Assembly: GCA_030426845.1 (NCBI GenBank)
Contig: JAUHXR010000020.1
Coordinates: 1-51,806 of the forward strand
Direction of reading: 5' to 3'
Length of the DNA: 51,806 nt
Source: Polyangia bacterium
Lineage (GTDB): Bacteria > Myxococcota_A > Polyangia > Polyangiales > Sandaracinaceae
In this document: in pieces, positions 8,170 to 17,247 of the stretch
How the letters are laid out: each line of letters opens with the position of its first letter
Numbering within the stretch: the first letter of the stretch is position 1
Made by a program: the position numbers and the translations under genes
The notes under the pieces: generated by a model
What the model saw: only the letters and a program-made list of their open reading frames with translations
What the model was told of the DNA's origin: nothing
The model's database searches: none

Positions 8170-8188
8170 GCGGGAGGTAGGCTCCCGC
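8170..8188 (+). promoter_or_regulatory. Hairpin covering the RBS region of the DUF2079 gene
   Basis: A perfect 7-bp stem (GCGGGAG / CTCCCGC) with loop GTAGG lies between two co-directional genes, ending four bases before the GTG at 8193. The left arm contains the only purine-rich Shine-Dalgarno-like run (GGGAGG). The stem would hide it, or it may be a weak terminator or attenuator; there is no T tract. Confidence 0.35.
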
Positions 8189-8192
8189 CGCG

Positions 8193-9980
8193 GTGACGGA
8201 GCAGTCCTCTCGGCGGCTGGTGGTCGCGCTGGTCGCGAGCGCGTGCGCCCTCTACGCGCTCCTCGGCTGGAGCCGCTTCGGCACGGTCCACAACGAGACC
8301 TTCGACCTCGCCTTCTACACCCGGCTCGCGTGGGGGCTCGTCCACGTCGACTACTGGGAGCCGATGGTCAACGCCCACATGTACGGGCTGCACCTGTCGC
8401 CGGTGCTCATCCCGCTCGGGCTCCTCGGCTGGCTGACCGACACGGCGTCGGTCCTGATCGGCGCCCAGGCGGTGGCGCTCGCGCTCGCCGCCTTCCCGCT
8501 CGCGCGGCTCGGCCGCGCGCGCTGGGGACCGGCCGGCGCGGTCGCGGCGGCGGTGGCGTGGCTCCTCTACCCGAACCTCACCCACGTCGCGGGCTACGAG
8601 GTCCACCCGGGCGCGATGGCCGCGCTGCCCCTCGCGTGGATGGCCTACGCGATCGACGGCGGGCGGCCGCGCGCGTTCGCGCTCTCCGCGCTCGGGGTGC
8701 TGCTCTGTCGCGAGGATCTCGCGTTGACGATCCTGCTCGCCTCGGGGCTGTTCGCGGCCTGGCACCGCGCGCACGCCCGGGTCGCGCTCGGGGTCGGCGC
8801 GGCGGCCGCGCTCTACGCCGCGTTCTTCTTCCTCTACCTGCACCCCCGCTACGCGCCGCCCGCCGGCTCGCTCCAGCTCCACTTCGGCCGCTTCGGGAGC
8901 AGCCTGCCCGAGGTCGCGATCCACCTGCTGACCCACCCGGGCGAGCTGGCCGCGCACCTCGCCGCGCCGCGCCGCCTCGCCTACCTGCCCAAGATCCTGG
9001 GGCCGCTGCTCCTCCTGCCGCTGCTCCGGCCGCGGTGGCTCATCCCGGCGCTGCCGCTCCTCGCGATCAACCTCGTGAGCGAGTGGCCGACCACCACCGA
9101 CCTCGACGTCCAGTACCTGACGCCGGCTCTCCCCTTCTTGCTGGCGGGCGCGCTCGACGGCGCGGCGCGCCTCCCCGCGGCCGCGCGGCGGCTCGCCCCG
9201 TGGGGCCTGATCGCCGGGGCCGCGGGCGGCTACGCGCTCGCGGGTGGCGGTCCGCTCGGGGCGGGCTTCGAGCCCGACGCCCACGCGCCGGACCACGACA
9301 CGGGCGCGGCCTACGCGGTCGTCGCGCGGGTCGGCCCGACCGCCTCGGTCCAGGCGCCCTACGCGCTGCTGCCGCACCTCGCGGAGCGGCGGACGCTGCA
9401 CCGCACGAGCACCGAGGAGGCGGGCGACGACTTCTACGTGCTCCCGATCGCGCACCGCCGACGCTTCGCCGGCGACGAGGACCTCATCCGCACGGTGGAG
9501 GAGCCGCCGGTGAGGGACTGGCTCGCGCGCGACGACCACGCGCTGGTGCTCGCGGCCGGCGACTACCTCCTGCTCGCGCGCGGGCAGCATCCACGGCAGG
9601 GGCTCGGGGCCCGCGCGATCGTGGGCCGCGCCGACCCCGCGCAGGGCGTCGCGCTGAGCGCGTGCCTCGCGGTCCTCGGTGCCTCCATCGAGCAAGACGT
9701 GTTGAGGCTCGATCTCGTCGCGCGAGGGCCCTGCCCGAGCGACCTCGCGATCCGGATCGGCGTCGAGCCGCGCCCTCGCCGGGTGGATCTGCTGTTCGGC
9801 GGGTGGCTCAGCCCGGTCCACCTCGCGCGCGGCGATCGCCTCGTCAGCGCGCACCGCCTGTCGGGCGAGGAGCGCGCGGCGATCGCGGCGCGGGGGCTGC
9901 GGGTCGGGCTGATCCGGCAGAGCGGCGCGCGGCCCGAGCACGCCGACCCGACCTCGGTGGCCGTGTCCCTCCAGGACTGA
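8193..9980 (+). CDS. DUF2079 polytopic membrane protein
   Basis: 595-residue integral membrane protein. About the first 345 residues contain many hydrophobic helices, and the last about 240 residues are mostly soluble. The N-terminal segment with FDLAFYTRLAWGL and later HVAGYEVHPG and FLYLHPRYAP is characteristic of DUF2079 proteins, a family distantly related to GT-C glycosyltransferases that keeps aspartate/glutamate residues in the first external loop. A role in transferring a lipid-linked sugar is plausible but unproven. GTG 8193 gives a short charged leader before TM1. It lies 29 bases after the PilZ gene with a hairpin between, so it may be read with it. Confidence 0.8.
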   Translation: MTEQSSRRLVVALVASACALYALLGWSRFGTVHNETFDLAFYTRLAWGLVHVDYWEPMVNAHMYGLHLSPVLIPLGLLGWLTDTASVLIGAQAVALALAAFPLARLGRARWGPAGAVAAAVAWLLYPNLTHVAGYEVHPGAMAALPLAWMAYAIDGGRPRAFALSALGVLLCREDLALTILLASGLFAAWHRAHARVALGVGAAAALYAAFFFLYLHPRYAPPAGSLQLHFGRFGSSLPEVAIHLLTHPGELAAHLAAPRRLAYLPKILGPLLLLPLLRPRWLIPALPLLAINLVSEWPTTTDLDVQYLTPALPFLLAGALDGAARLPAAARRLAPWGLIAGAAGGYALAGGGPLGAGFEPDAHAPDHDTGAAYAVVARVGPTASVQAPYALLPHLAERRTLHRTSTEEAGDDFYVLPIAHRRRFAGDEDLIRTVEEPPVRDWLARDDHALVLAAGDYLLLARGQHPRQGLGARAIVGRADPAQGVALSACLAVLGASIEQDVLRLDLVARGPCPSDLAIRIGVEPRPRRVDLLFGGWLSPVHLARGDRLVSAHRLSGEERAAIAARGLRVGLIRQSGARPEHADPTSVAVSLQD

Positions 9981-9990
9981 GCCGCGCGCG

Positions 9991-10857
<867 letters not shown>

Positions 10858-10859
10858 CG

Positions 10860-11918
10860 TCACTGCAGCTCGGCGAGGGGTTGGGGCTGGGTGACGCAGT
10901 GGAACGCGCCGCCGCCGGTGAGGATCGTCTTGGACGGACGGCCTACCACGCGCCGCCCCTCGAACAGCGCGGCGAGCGCCTCGACCGCCTCGTCGTCGTG
11001 CGGCCCGCCGTAGGTCGGCACCACCACGGTCGTGTTCGAGATGTAGAAGTTCGCGTAGCTCGCGGGCATCACGAGGCCCTCGTGGTCGTGCACCAGCCCA
11101 GGGCTCGGGATTCGCTCGACCTGCAGCCGGCGGCCCTCGACGTCACGCATCTTGGGGAGCGCGCGCGCGATCTCCTGGAGCACCTCGCGGTTCGGGTCGT
11201 CGTCGCCGCGCGGCTCCATGCACACCACCCGGCCCGGCTCGATGAAGCGGACGAGGGTGTCGATGTGGCCGTCCGTGTGGTCGTTCAGCAGGCCGTCGTC
11301 GAGCCACAGGATGGTCCGCGCGTCGAGCGCCTCGCGGAGCTGCCGCTCGAGGGTCGCCTGGGTGACCCCCGGGTTGCGGTTCGGGTTCAGGAGGCAGCTC
11401 CGGGTCGTGAGCACCGTGCCGCGCCCGTCCGCCTCGACCGCGCCGCCCTCGAGGACGAGCCCGAACGCGAACAGCTCGCAGCCCGCCTGCTCGGCGATGC
11501 GGCTGGCCACGAGGTCGTCGCCGTCGAGGATGTACTTGCCGCCCCAGCCGTTGAACGCGAAGGACGCGGCCGCGACCTCCCCGTCCGGGTCACGCAGGAA
11601 GATCGGGGCGATGTCGCGCAGCCAGATGTCGCCGAAGGGGATGCGGTGGAAGCGCGCGCCGAGGTGGCCGAGGGCCTCGCTCGCCTCGAGGTGCCGCACC
11701 CCGTCGGGCACGAGCACGTGGAGGGTCTCGCCGCGCGGGCGGCCGTCCTCGTCGAGGTCGGCGATCGCCTCGCAGAGGCCGATCATCTCGCGCTGGGCGC
11801 CGCCGAGGTGCTCGGCCCAGAGCTCGTCGTGGCTCGGCCAGGCGACCCAGACGCCCTCGTGGGGCTCCCACTCGGCGGGTTGGCGGTAGCCCTCGGAACG
11901 AGGGGTGCGGGTGGACAT
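10860..11918 (-). CDS. aguA: Agmatine deiminase
   Basis: 352-residue guanidino-group-modifying enzyme that converts agmatine to N-carbamoylputrescine and ammonia. Family hallmarks are WEPHEGVWVAWPS near the N-terminus, the WLRDIAPIF loop, NGWGGKY, LEGGAVEADGRG (acidic catalytic residue), NDHTDGHIDTL (catalytic His) and the C-terminal GGGAFHCVTQP with the nucleophilic Cys. All expected residues are intact. It is the first gene of the aguA-aguB pair, with overlapping or near-touching ends. An arginine decarboxylase is not in this window. Confidence 0.95.
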   Translation of the reverse strand: MSTRTPRSEGYRQPAEWEPHEGVWVAWPSHDELWAEHLGGAQREMIGLCEAIADLDEDGRPRGETLHVLVPDGVRHLEASEALGHLGARFHRIPFGDIWLRDIAPIFLRDPDGEVAAASFAFNGWGGKYILDGDDLVASRIAEQAGCELFAFGLVLEGGAVEADGRGTVLTTRSCLLNPNRNPGVTQATLERQLREALDARTILWLDDGLLNDHTDGHIDTLVRFIEPGRVVCMEPRGDDDPNREVLQEIARALPKMRDVEGRRLQVERIPSPGLVHDHEGLVMPASYANFYISNTTVVVPTYGGPHDDEAVEALAALFEGRRVVGRPSKTILTGGGAFHCVTQPQPLAELQ

Positions 11919-11960
11919 GAGCGGGGCGGAGCATAGCTCGCCCCGACCGGACGCGCCGCG

Positions 11961-13823
11961 TCAGATCAGCGGGTTGATCCGCTCGAGGTCGCTGCCGCCG
12001 GCGTAGCCGTAGCTGCCCACGCTGTAGTAGCCGTAGACGCTGATCCCGACCGGAAGATCGGCCTGCACGCTGTGCGAGCCGTCCTCCACCGGGCAGGTGA
12101 CCGCCTGGTAGGTCGTGCCGTCGATCTCGCCCGCCATCTCGTAGGTGCAGAGGCGCATGAACTCGTCGCCCTCGATGTCCATCCCGTCGAGGAGCACGTT
12201 GGTCCCGACGGGCATGCTGATGACCACGTAGTCGGCGCTGAACGTGGTCGGCGTCAGGAACGTGTACCGCTCGCGGTACTGCTCGAACGGCGGGAAGAGG
12301 ATCATCGACGGGTCGCCGCCGTTGCCCGCGCGCCAGTCGTCGACCCAGCCCTGGCTCACCAGGATCTGCTCGATGCTCACCGGCGCGTCGGAGCGCAGGA
12401 CGAAGCTCTGCTGCGCGTAGAACTCGCGCCACTCGCCGGGCTGGAGGGTGAAGCTCGCGTCGGCGCCGGGGAGGTTGGTGGTCACGTTGGCGGCCGCGCG
12501 GTCGGCGATGATCCGGTAGATGTCCGGCTCGACCCAGCTCGCGCCGCGGACCGGGCTGTGGGTGAGGACGAAGTCGCGGCCCCACGCGGTGGTCGGGTAG
12601 ACCTGCTCCTCGAGGTGCTCGGTGCAGCAGCGGCTGTCCGGGATGCCGCCGGGGGGCGGGGGCGCGTCGTTGCCGACCGGGGCGATCGCGGCCTCGCCGC
12701 CGCTGAAGACCGCGACCGGCGCGCTCGACTGCACCACCGTCCCGGTGAGGTCGCCGGGCGCGCCGTCCGTCTCGAGGTTCAGGACGTCGTAGGGCCCGAG
12801 CGTGTACTCGACCGTCTGGCCCGCCGGGGTCGCCTCGATTCCGAGACCGTAGTTGTCGGCCAGGAGGTTGTGGCTCGGGGTCACCCGCACGGTGGTGCGC
12901 TCCGCGGTGCCGATGATCGTCACGTACGAGTGGTCGGGCACCCCGTCGACGCCGAGGGGGTCGATCGGCTTGGAGGTCGGGTAGCCGAGGATCCGGTACT
13001 CGGTGTCGAGCCCCGACTGCGGCAGCAGGAGCGAGGCGTCGTTCGAGAACGACTGGATGATCGGGTTGAACTGGTAGGCGACGATGGGGAAGTTGCTCCG
13101 GATGCGGAAGGCGTTGGGGCTCAGGTAGCTGCCGCGGTTGTCGCGCACCATCTCGCCCATCGGGCCGTCGACCTCGCGCGAGGGGAGCGGGATCTCGAGG
13201 GTGGTGTTCGGCGGCACGTTCATCTGCAGGAGCTGGCGCTCGACCGGGACCGCCCCCGCGGGTGCGTCGTCGACGAAGACCCGCACCGTCGCGGTGACGT
13301 CGGACGGGTTCGCGATCGCGATCGCGAATTGCTCGCTGTAGGGGTCGGTGCCGCCTCCGATGCTGGTCGACTCGTTGTCGAGGTCCACGGCCCAGTACTC
13401 GCACCCGATGTTCGAGCGGTTGGCGAGCGCGTCGGCGCAGGCGTTGAGGCACTGGCCGAGCGCCCCGGTGGCCGAGCAGACCTCGTCGGCGGTGCAGGTC
13501 ATCTCGAGGTCGTAGCCGCTGCCCGCGGCGTTGCAGACGTAGAGGTCCGAGCCCTGGCACTGGTAGAAGCCCGGGCGGCAGGCCACGCAGCCGACCCCCT
13601 CGCCGCAGACGGTGCCCTCGGGGCACATCGAGACGTCCTGCCGGACGCCGCCCTGGCAGATCTGCACGGTCTCGAGCGGGCCGCAGTACATCTCACCTTC
13701 GACGCAGTCTTCGGGGACCTCGCCGTCGCCGAGCGGGCCGGCGTCGGAGTCGGAGCCGGTCGTGCAGCCAGCGAGGAGGAGGGCCAGTGCGGCCCCCGCG
13801 CGGAGGAGGGTGTTTCGGCGCAT
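11961..13823 (-). CDS. IgGFc-binding-like secreted lipoprotein
   Basis: 620-residue lipoprotein (lipobox LLAGC at about residues 16-20, followed by SDSDAG). Residues 40-130 are Cys-rich (MYCGP, ICQGG, CPEGTVCGEGVGC, CRPGFYQCQG), like small disulfide modules. The remaining 480 residues are beta-rich with NPSDVTATVRV, FPIVAYQFNP and VFSGGEAAIAPVG. This matches the IgGFc-binding N-terminal domain family that is expanded in myxobacteria. It probably sits on the outer membrane or cell surface and may bind glycans or proteins; the ligand is unknown. It stands as a single gene. Its upstream region contains a 12-base motif also found before the CHAT operon. Confidence 0.82.
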   Translation of the reverse strand: MRRNTLLRAGAALALLLAGCTTGSDSDAGPLGDGEVPEDCVEGEMYCGPLETVQICQGGVRQDVSMCPEGTVCGEGVGCVACRPGFYQCQGSDLYVCNAAGSGYDLEMTCTADEVCSATGALGQCLNACADALANRSNIGCEYWAVDLDNESTSIGGGTDPYSEQFAIAIANPSDVTATVRVFVDDAPAGAVPVERQLLQMNVPPNTTLEIPLPSREVDGPMGEMVRDNRGSYLSPNAFRIRSNFPIVAYQFNPIIQSFSNDASLLLPQSGLDTEYRILGYPTSKPIDPLGVDGVPDHSYVTIIGTAERTTVRVTPSHNLLADNYGLGIEATPAGQTVEYTLGPYDVLNLETDGAPGDLTGTVVQSSAPVAVFSGGEAAIAPVGNDAPPPPGGIPDSRCCTEHLEEQVYPTTAWGRDFVLTHSPVRGASWVEPDIYRIIADRAAANVTTNLPGADASFTLQPGEWREFYAQQSFVLRSDAPVSIEQILVSQGWVDDWRAGNGGDPSMILFPPFEQYRERYTFLTPTTFSADYVVISMPVGTNVLLDGMDIEGDEFMRLCTYEMAGEIDGTTYQAVTCPVEDGSHSVQADLPVGISVYGYYSVGSYGYAGGSDLERINPLI

Positions 13824-13866
13824 CGAGCCGCCACGCTAGAGAGAGCGGGCGGTCGTTTCGAGTGCG

Positions 13867-13878
13867 TTTTCGCAAACC
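13867..13878 (-). promoter_or_regulatory. GGTTTGCGAAAA motif upstream of IgGFc-like gene
   Basis: Read on the minus strand, GGTTTGCGAAAA lies 44 bases before the start codon at 13823. The identical 12 bases occur 35 bases before the CHAT gene at 43704, also on the minus strand. It is AT-rich in a very GC-rich sequence. It could be a -35-like element or operator; the second half of the CHAT promoter element (GTTCGAGTA) is not repeated here. Confidence 0.35.
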
Positions 13879-13906
13879 GCGCGGATTTAAGGCGAGTGAG
13901 AGGCGC

Positions 13907-15154
13907 TCAGTAGGCGAGCACCTCGTCCTCGCCGTACCGCTCGACGAGGCCGTCGACGTAGGCGACGAGGAAGTCGCGGCGCGCCTCGAGGTGTGCGAGC
14001 TGGCGCGGGTCGAGCGCGGGCGCGAGCGGGTCGTCCTCGAGCCGCGACTGCAGTCGGTCGACGTCGAGCGCGCGGACCGCGGCGACGGTGCGCCGGCGGA
14101 AGCGCTGCACCTCGGCGAGGCGCTGGTCCATGATCGGGACGCGCCGGCCGAGGACGAAGCCCGCCGCGTTGTCGAGGAACATCAGCTCGCCGCCCTCGCC
14201 GACCGTGCGGAGGTTGGTGTTGTTGCCGCCCCAGCGGTCGGTGTTCTGCGTGAGGTAGTCGAACACGATCACGTCGGACAGCTCGGCCGGCCGCTCAGGA
14301 CGGTCCGGGGTCGGCGGGTCCTCGATCGGCTGGCGCGCGCCCTCGGTCGCGGCCGCGAGGGCGGTCCGGTACGCGCCCGGTCGCTGGAAGGGCGACACCG
14401 CGGGGCGCGTCGCGTCGATCCGCAGCCACGCCTCCCAGCCGTCGGGAAGGGGCAGGGGCCGCAGGCGCTCGGGGACCCACCACACGAACGCCCCGCGGAG
14501 GGTTCCGTCCTCGCCGACCGCGAGCTCGTCCTCGCGCGCGTCGCCGCCGGCCGCGGCCTCGAGGTCGGCCCACGCCACCCGCCGCGCGACGCAGGGAGCG
14601 ACCCGCCCGAGGCCGAGCTCGCGGTCGAGGTGGAACGCGGCGATCTCGGAGCTCCAGCGCATCCCGTTGAACGCCTGCTCCGGCTTGAAGTAGCCCTCGG
14701 TGCCGTCCTCCAGGGTGATCCGGAACGAGAGGCTGCGGCCGCCGTGGCCGCGGGTCACCTCGGCGACCGGCGCGTTGGCGAGCGCGTTGCGGATCGGGCG
14801 GTCGCGGTGCCCGAAGAAGCGCCCCGTGCGGCCAAGCCGGTACGGCGGGCCGGCGTCGTGGCCCGCGTCCGGTCCCGCGTCGAAGCCCGCGTCGAGCGGC
14901 GGCGGCGGCGGCGCGGGGGGCGGCTCGGGGGCGGCCGGCGCGCTCGTCTTGAGCAGGGGCGCGCCCGACGTGAGCGGCGGGCGGGCCTCGCAGCCCATCG
15001 CGGCGCCGGCGACGAGGCCGAGCGCCCCGGTCAGGAGCAGCGCGCCGAGCAGCAGATCGGCGAGCCGCTCGACGACGCGCCGTGTCCCGCCAGCCGCGTC
15101 GGCGTGCCTCGCTTGCCGCGCATCCTCCCGTCCCGCTCGTCGATCTCGCGTCAT
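13907..15154 (-). CDS. Fam20C-like extracytoplasmic kinase candidate
   Basis: 415 residues. A basic N-terminus, a hydrophobic segment (about 33-52) and Cys55 (AAMGC, an imperfect lipobox) suggest export. A Pro-rich and DAG-rich linker (70-103) follows. The C-terminal 300 residues carry the atypical-kinase signature seen in Fam20C/HipA-type folds: Lys157 in GYFKPEQ, Glu170 in SSEIAAFHLDRELGLGRV, the catalytic-loop-like DYLTQNTDRWGGNNTN (Asp306), and the metal-binding LDNAAGF (Asp328). In Fam20 kinases these positions read K, E, DRH and DN-G-F. The predicted role is phosphorylation of secreted or envelope proteins or glycans. Activity is not proven, and Trp replaces the His of DRH. Divergent from the glycosidase at 15211. 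Confidence 0.7.
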   Translation of the reverse strand: MTRDRRAGREDARQARHADAAGGTRRVVERLADLLLGALLLTGALGLVAGAAMGCEARPPLTSGAPLLKTSAPAAPEPPPAPPPPPLDAGFDAGPDAGHDAGPPYRLGRTGRFFGHRDRPIRNALANAPVAEVTRGHGGRSLSFRITLEDGTEGYFKPEQAFNGMRWSSEIAAFHLDRELGLGRVAPCVARRVAWADLEAAAGGDAREDELAVGEDGTLRGAFVWWVPERLRPLPLPDGWEAWLRIDATRPAVSPFQRPGAYRTALAAATEGARQPIEDPPTPDRPERPAELSDVIVFDYLTQNTDRWGGNNTNLRTVGEGGELMFLDNAAGFVLGRRVPIMDQRLAEVQRFRRRTVAAVRALDVDRLQSRLEDDPLAPALDPRQLAHLEARRDFLVAYVDGLVERYGEDEVLAY

Positions 15155-15210
15155 ACGCGGCCTAGGTGCACGGCGCGGGCCACGGATCGGAGGTTGCTTG
15201 GCTCCTCTCC

Positions 15211-16404
15211 GTGCACCGCCTCCTCCCGCTCCTCATCGCCGTCCTCGCCGTCCTCGCCCCCCGGCCCGCGTTCGCCCAGGAGATCACGCGCCGCCTCGGC
15301 GAGCCGGTCGACTCCTGGTCCGAGCCCAACCCGGGCGTCCGCTACCTGCACCGCACCTACGACGCGCCCCCGGTCGCGGTGCACGCGCTGGTGGTGGACC
15401 TCTCCCGCGCCCGCATCGTCGCCACCCCCGAGCGCGACCGCTGGAGCTCCGTCTCCAGCTTCGCCGACGCGAACGAGGCGGCGGCCGCGATCAACGGCGG
15501 GTTCTGGGGGCTGTGGCAGCGCCCCTGCGGGATCACCGCGGGCGGCGGCGAGCGCTGGGAGTCGGGGGAGCCGGACCCGGAGTTCGGCCACTTCGGGGTG
15601 CGTCGCGACGGGCGCGCGGTGGTGAACGGGCCGGGCGAGGGCGAGGACGCCTCCGCGCTCGCGCGGCTCGGCGAGGCGGTGAGCGGCCGCCCGATCCTGC
15701 TCCGCCGCGGGGAGCTCGACACCGAGACCCTGGACGCGTTCGAGACCTCCAACCTCCGCCAGCCGCGCACCGCGGTCGGGGTCAGCCGCGACGGCCGCAC
15801 CGCCTACCTGGTGGTGGTCGACGGTCGCCAGGGCCACAGCGTCGGGTTCACGCTCTACCAGCTCGCCCGCACCCTCGAGGAGCTCGGCGCGTGGCGCGCG
15901 ATCAACCTGGACGGCGGCGGCTCGAGCGCGATGTACGTCCGCGAGGCGGGCGGCCTCGTGAGCTCGCCGGCGCGCGGTCGCTGGACGCGCCGGCTCGGGA
16001 TCGGCGACCCGTCGGAGCGCGAGCGGGTGCGCCGCCGGGGCGGTGAGCGCGAGGTCTACGTGCGCGGGGTCGAGCGCGAGGTGATGAACCAGCTCGCGGT
16101 GATCGCCGACCCGCCCGAGAGCCGCGTCGCGGTGCGCTCGGGCGACATCCTCCTCGACGGCCTGCCGCCCGCGCCGCGCCTCGCGACCTTCGGCCCGGCC
16201 GCGCCGATCCGCATCGGCCGCGTCCGCGAGTGGCTCGTCCCCGCCGCCTCGCTCCTCGCGCCGCTCTTTGGCCTCGGCGCGCTGTTCGCCCTGGGGCGCC
16301 GGCTCAGCTCTTGGAGAGCAGCCCGGCGAGCGCGGAGGTCGGCAGCTCGTACTCCGAGCCGCAGTAGTCGCACGTCATGTGGATCGGCGTCCCGTCGGCC
16401 ATGA
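15211..16404 (+). CDS. NAGPA-like phosphodiester glycosidase, membrane-anchored
   Basis: 397-residue exported enzyme of the phosphodiester glycosidase family (PF09992; the domain of the mannose-6-phosphate uncovering enzyme). A signal peptide (RLLPLLIAVLAVLA, cleavage after PAFA) precedes the domain, whose marks are AAAINGGFWG, QPRTAVGVSRDG and the signature NLDGGGSSAMY. A hydrophobic C-terminal helix (about 355-375) and a basic tail anchor it. It may remove capping sugars from phosphodiester-linked cell-surface glycans. GTG 15211 gives a normal signal peptide; GTG 15166 would add 15 residues. Its last 101 bases overlap hslO on the opposite strand. Confidence 0.85.
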   Translation: MHRLLPLLIAVLAVLAPRPAFAQEITRRLGEPVDSWSEPNPGVRYLHRTYDAPPVAVHALVVDLSRARIVATPERDRWSSVSSFADANEAAAAINGGFWGLWQRPCGITAGGGERWESGEPDPEFGHFGVRRDGRAVVNGPGEGEDASALARLGEAVSGRPILLRRGELDTETLDAFETSNLRQPRTAVGVSRDGRTAYLVVVDGRQGHSVGFTLYQLARTLEELGAWRAINLDGGGSSAMYVREAGGLVSSPARGRWTRRLGIGDPSERERVRRRGGEREVYVRGVEREVMNQLAVIADPPESRVAVRSGDILLDGLPPAPRLATFGPAAPIRIGRVREWLVPAASLLAPLFGLGALFALGRRLSSWRAARRARRSAARTPSRSSRTSCGSASRRP

Positions 16405-17167
16405 GCTCCTCGATGTCCGAGCGCGGGAGCGACGCGAGGCTCGCGAGCACCCGCACCTGGCTGCAGTGGCACGAGAAGCGGAGCTCCGAGCGCTGGGTCT
16501 CGGCGAAGCGCATGCCGTAGAGGATCTCGGCGAGCAGCTCGGCCGGGTCCCGCTGCACCACCTCGAGCACCTGGTCGAGGTCGGAGAAGTCGAGGTCGAG
16601 GCGCTCGGTCATCACCGCGAGGGGCGCGCGGCTCACCTCCGGGAGGAGCTGCACCAGGTAGCCGCCCGCGACCTCGAGCTCGCCATCGGCCGAGAAGCGC
16701 GAGCCCACCCGGACCATCGAGGTGATCTGCTCCGAGGCCTGGAAGTAGGTCATCAGGGCCGCGCTCACCGAGCCGTCGGGGACCTCGATGACACCCTGGT
16801 GCACCGCGCCGGTCGGCAGCGTGCGCATCATCTGCATGATCGCGCCCTGGCCGAGCGAGACCTCGGTCACCCCCTTGCCGCGCTGCAGGAGCGAGCGGGC
16901 CCCGCCGTCCGGGTGGCTGTCGCCCACGAGGGTGCCCTTGCCGCCGGCGCCGCGGACGATGCCCTGGACCCGGTAGGTCGGGGCCATCGTCAGCCGTACG
17001 AGGATCGTCCCCGTCACCACGTCGGCGAGGTGTCGCGCGTTCTGGCCCTCGGCGGACTGGGTCTCGATCGAGCGACGCGTCGTCTGGGTCGAGCGCAGGA
17101 CGATGACGCGGAACGCCCCGTCGTGGGTCACCCCGGTCACCGCGAAGTCCTGCGCCTGCTCGCCCAT
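16304..17167 (-). CDS. hslO: Hsp33 redox-regulated chaperone
   Basis: 287-residue cytoplasmic holdase activated by oxidation. The N-terminal substrate-binding domain is followed by the redox switch, with zinc-binding cysteines as CHC (FSCHCSQ) and CDYC (MTCDYCGSEY). The four cysteines are the expected CxC and CxxC pairs. Length is normal for Hsp33. It is a single gene, convergent with and overlapping the glycosidase gene, which could give antisense RNA at both 3' ends. Confidence 0.95.
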   Translation of the reverse strand: MGEQAQDFAVTGVTHDGAFRVIVLRSTQTTRRSIETQSAEGQNARHLADVVTGTILVRLTMAPTYRVQGIVRGAGGKGTLVGDSHPDGGARSLLQRGKGVTEVSLGQGAIMQMMRTLPTGAVHQGVIEVPDGSVSAALMTYFQASEQITSMVRVGSRFSADGELEVAGGYLVQLLPEVSRAPLAVMTERLDLDFSDLDQVLEVVQRDPAELLAEILYGMRFAETQRSELRFSCHCSQVRVLASLASLPRSDIEELMADGTPIHMTCDYCGSEYELPTSALAGLLSKS

Positions 17168-17247
17168 GAAGGGCTGGCTTACTCCGCCCCGGCGGGATCC
17201 GCCACGAGTTTGCCGCCGGAGGCGCGGGCGCGGCAGAATCGCCCGCG

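Noticed and set aside
8124-9941. 605-codon minus-strand frame opposite the DUF2079 gene
   Set aside because: Arg/Glu/Pro/Ala-rich shadow typical of GC-rich antisense frames; the plus strand has clear TM helices and family motifs.
12072-13913. 613-codon plus-strand frame opposite the IgGFc-like lipoprotein
   Set aside because: Low-complexity Val/Arg/Glu-rich shadow without any domain; the minus strand carries the lipobox and Cys modules.
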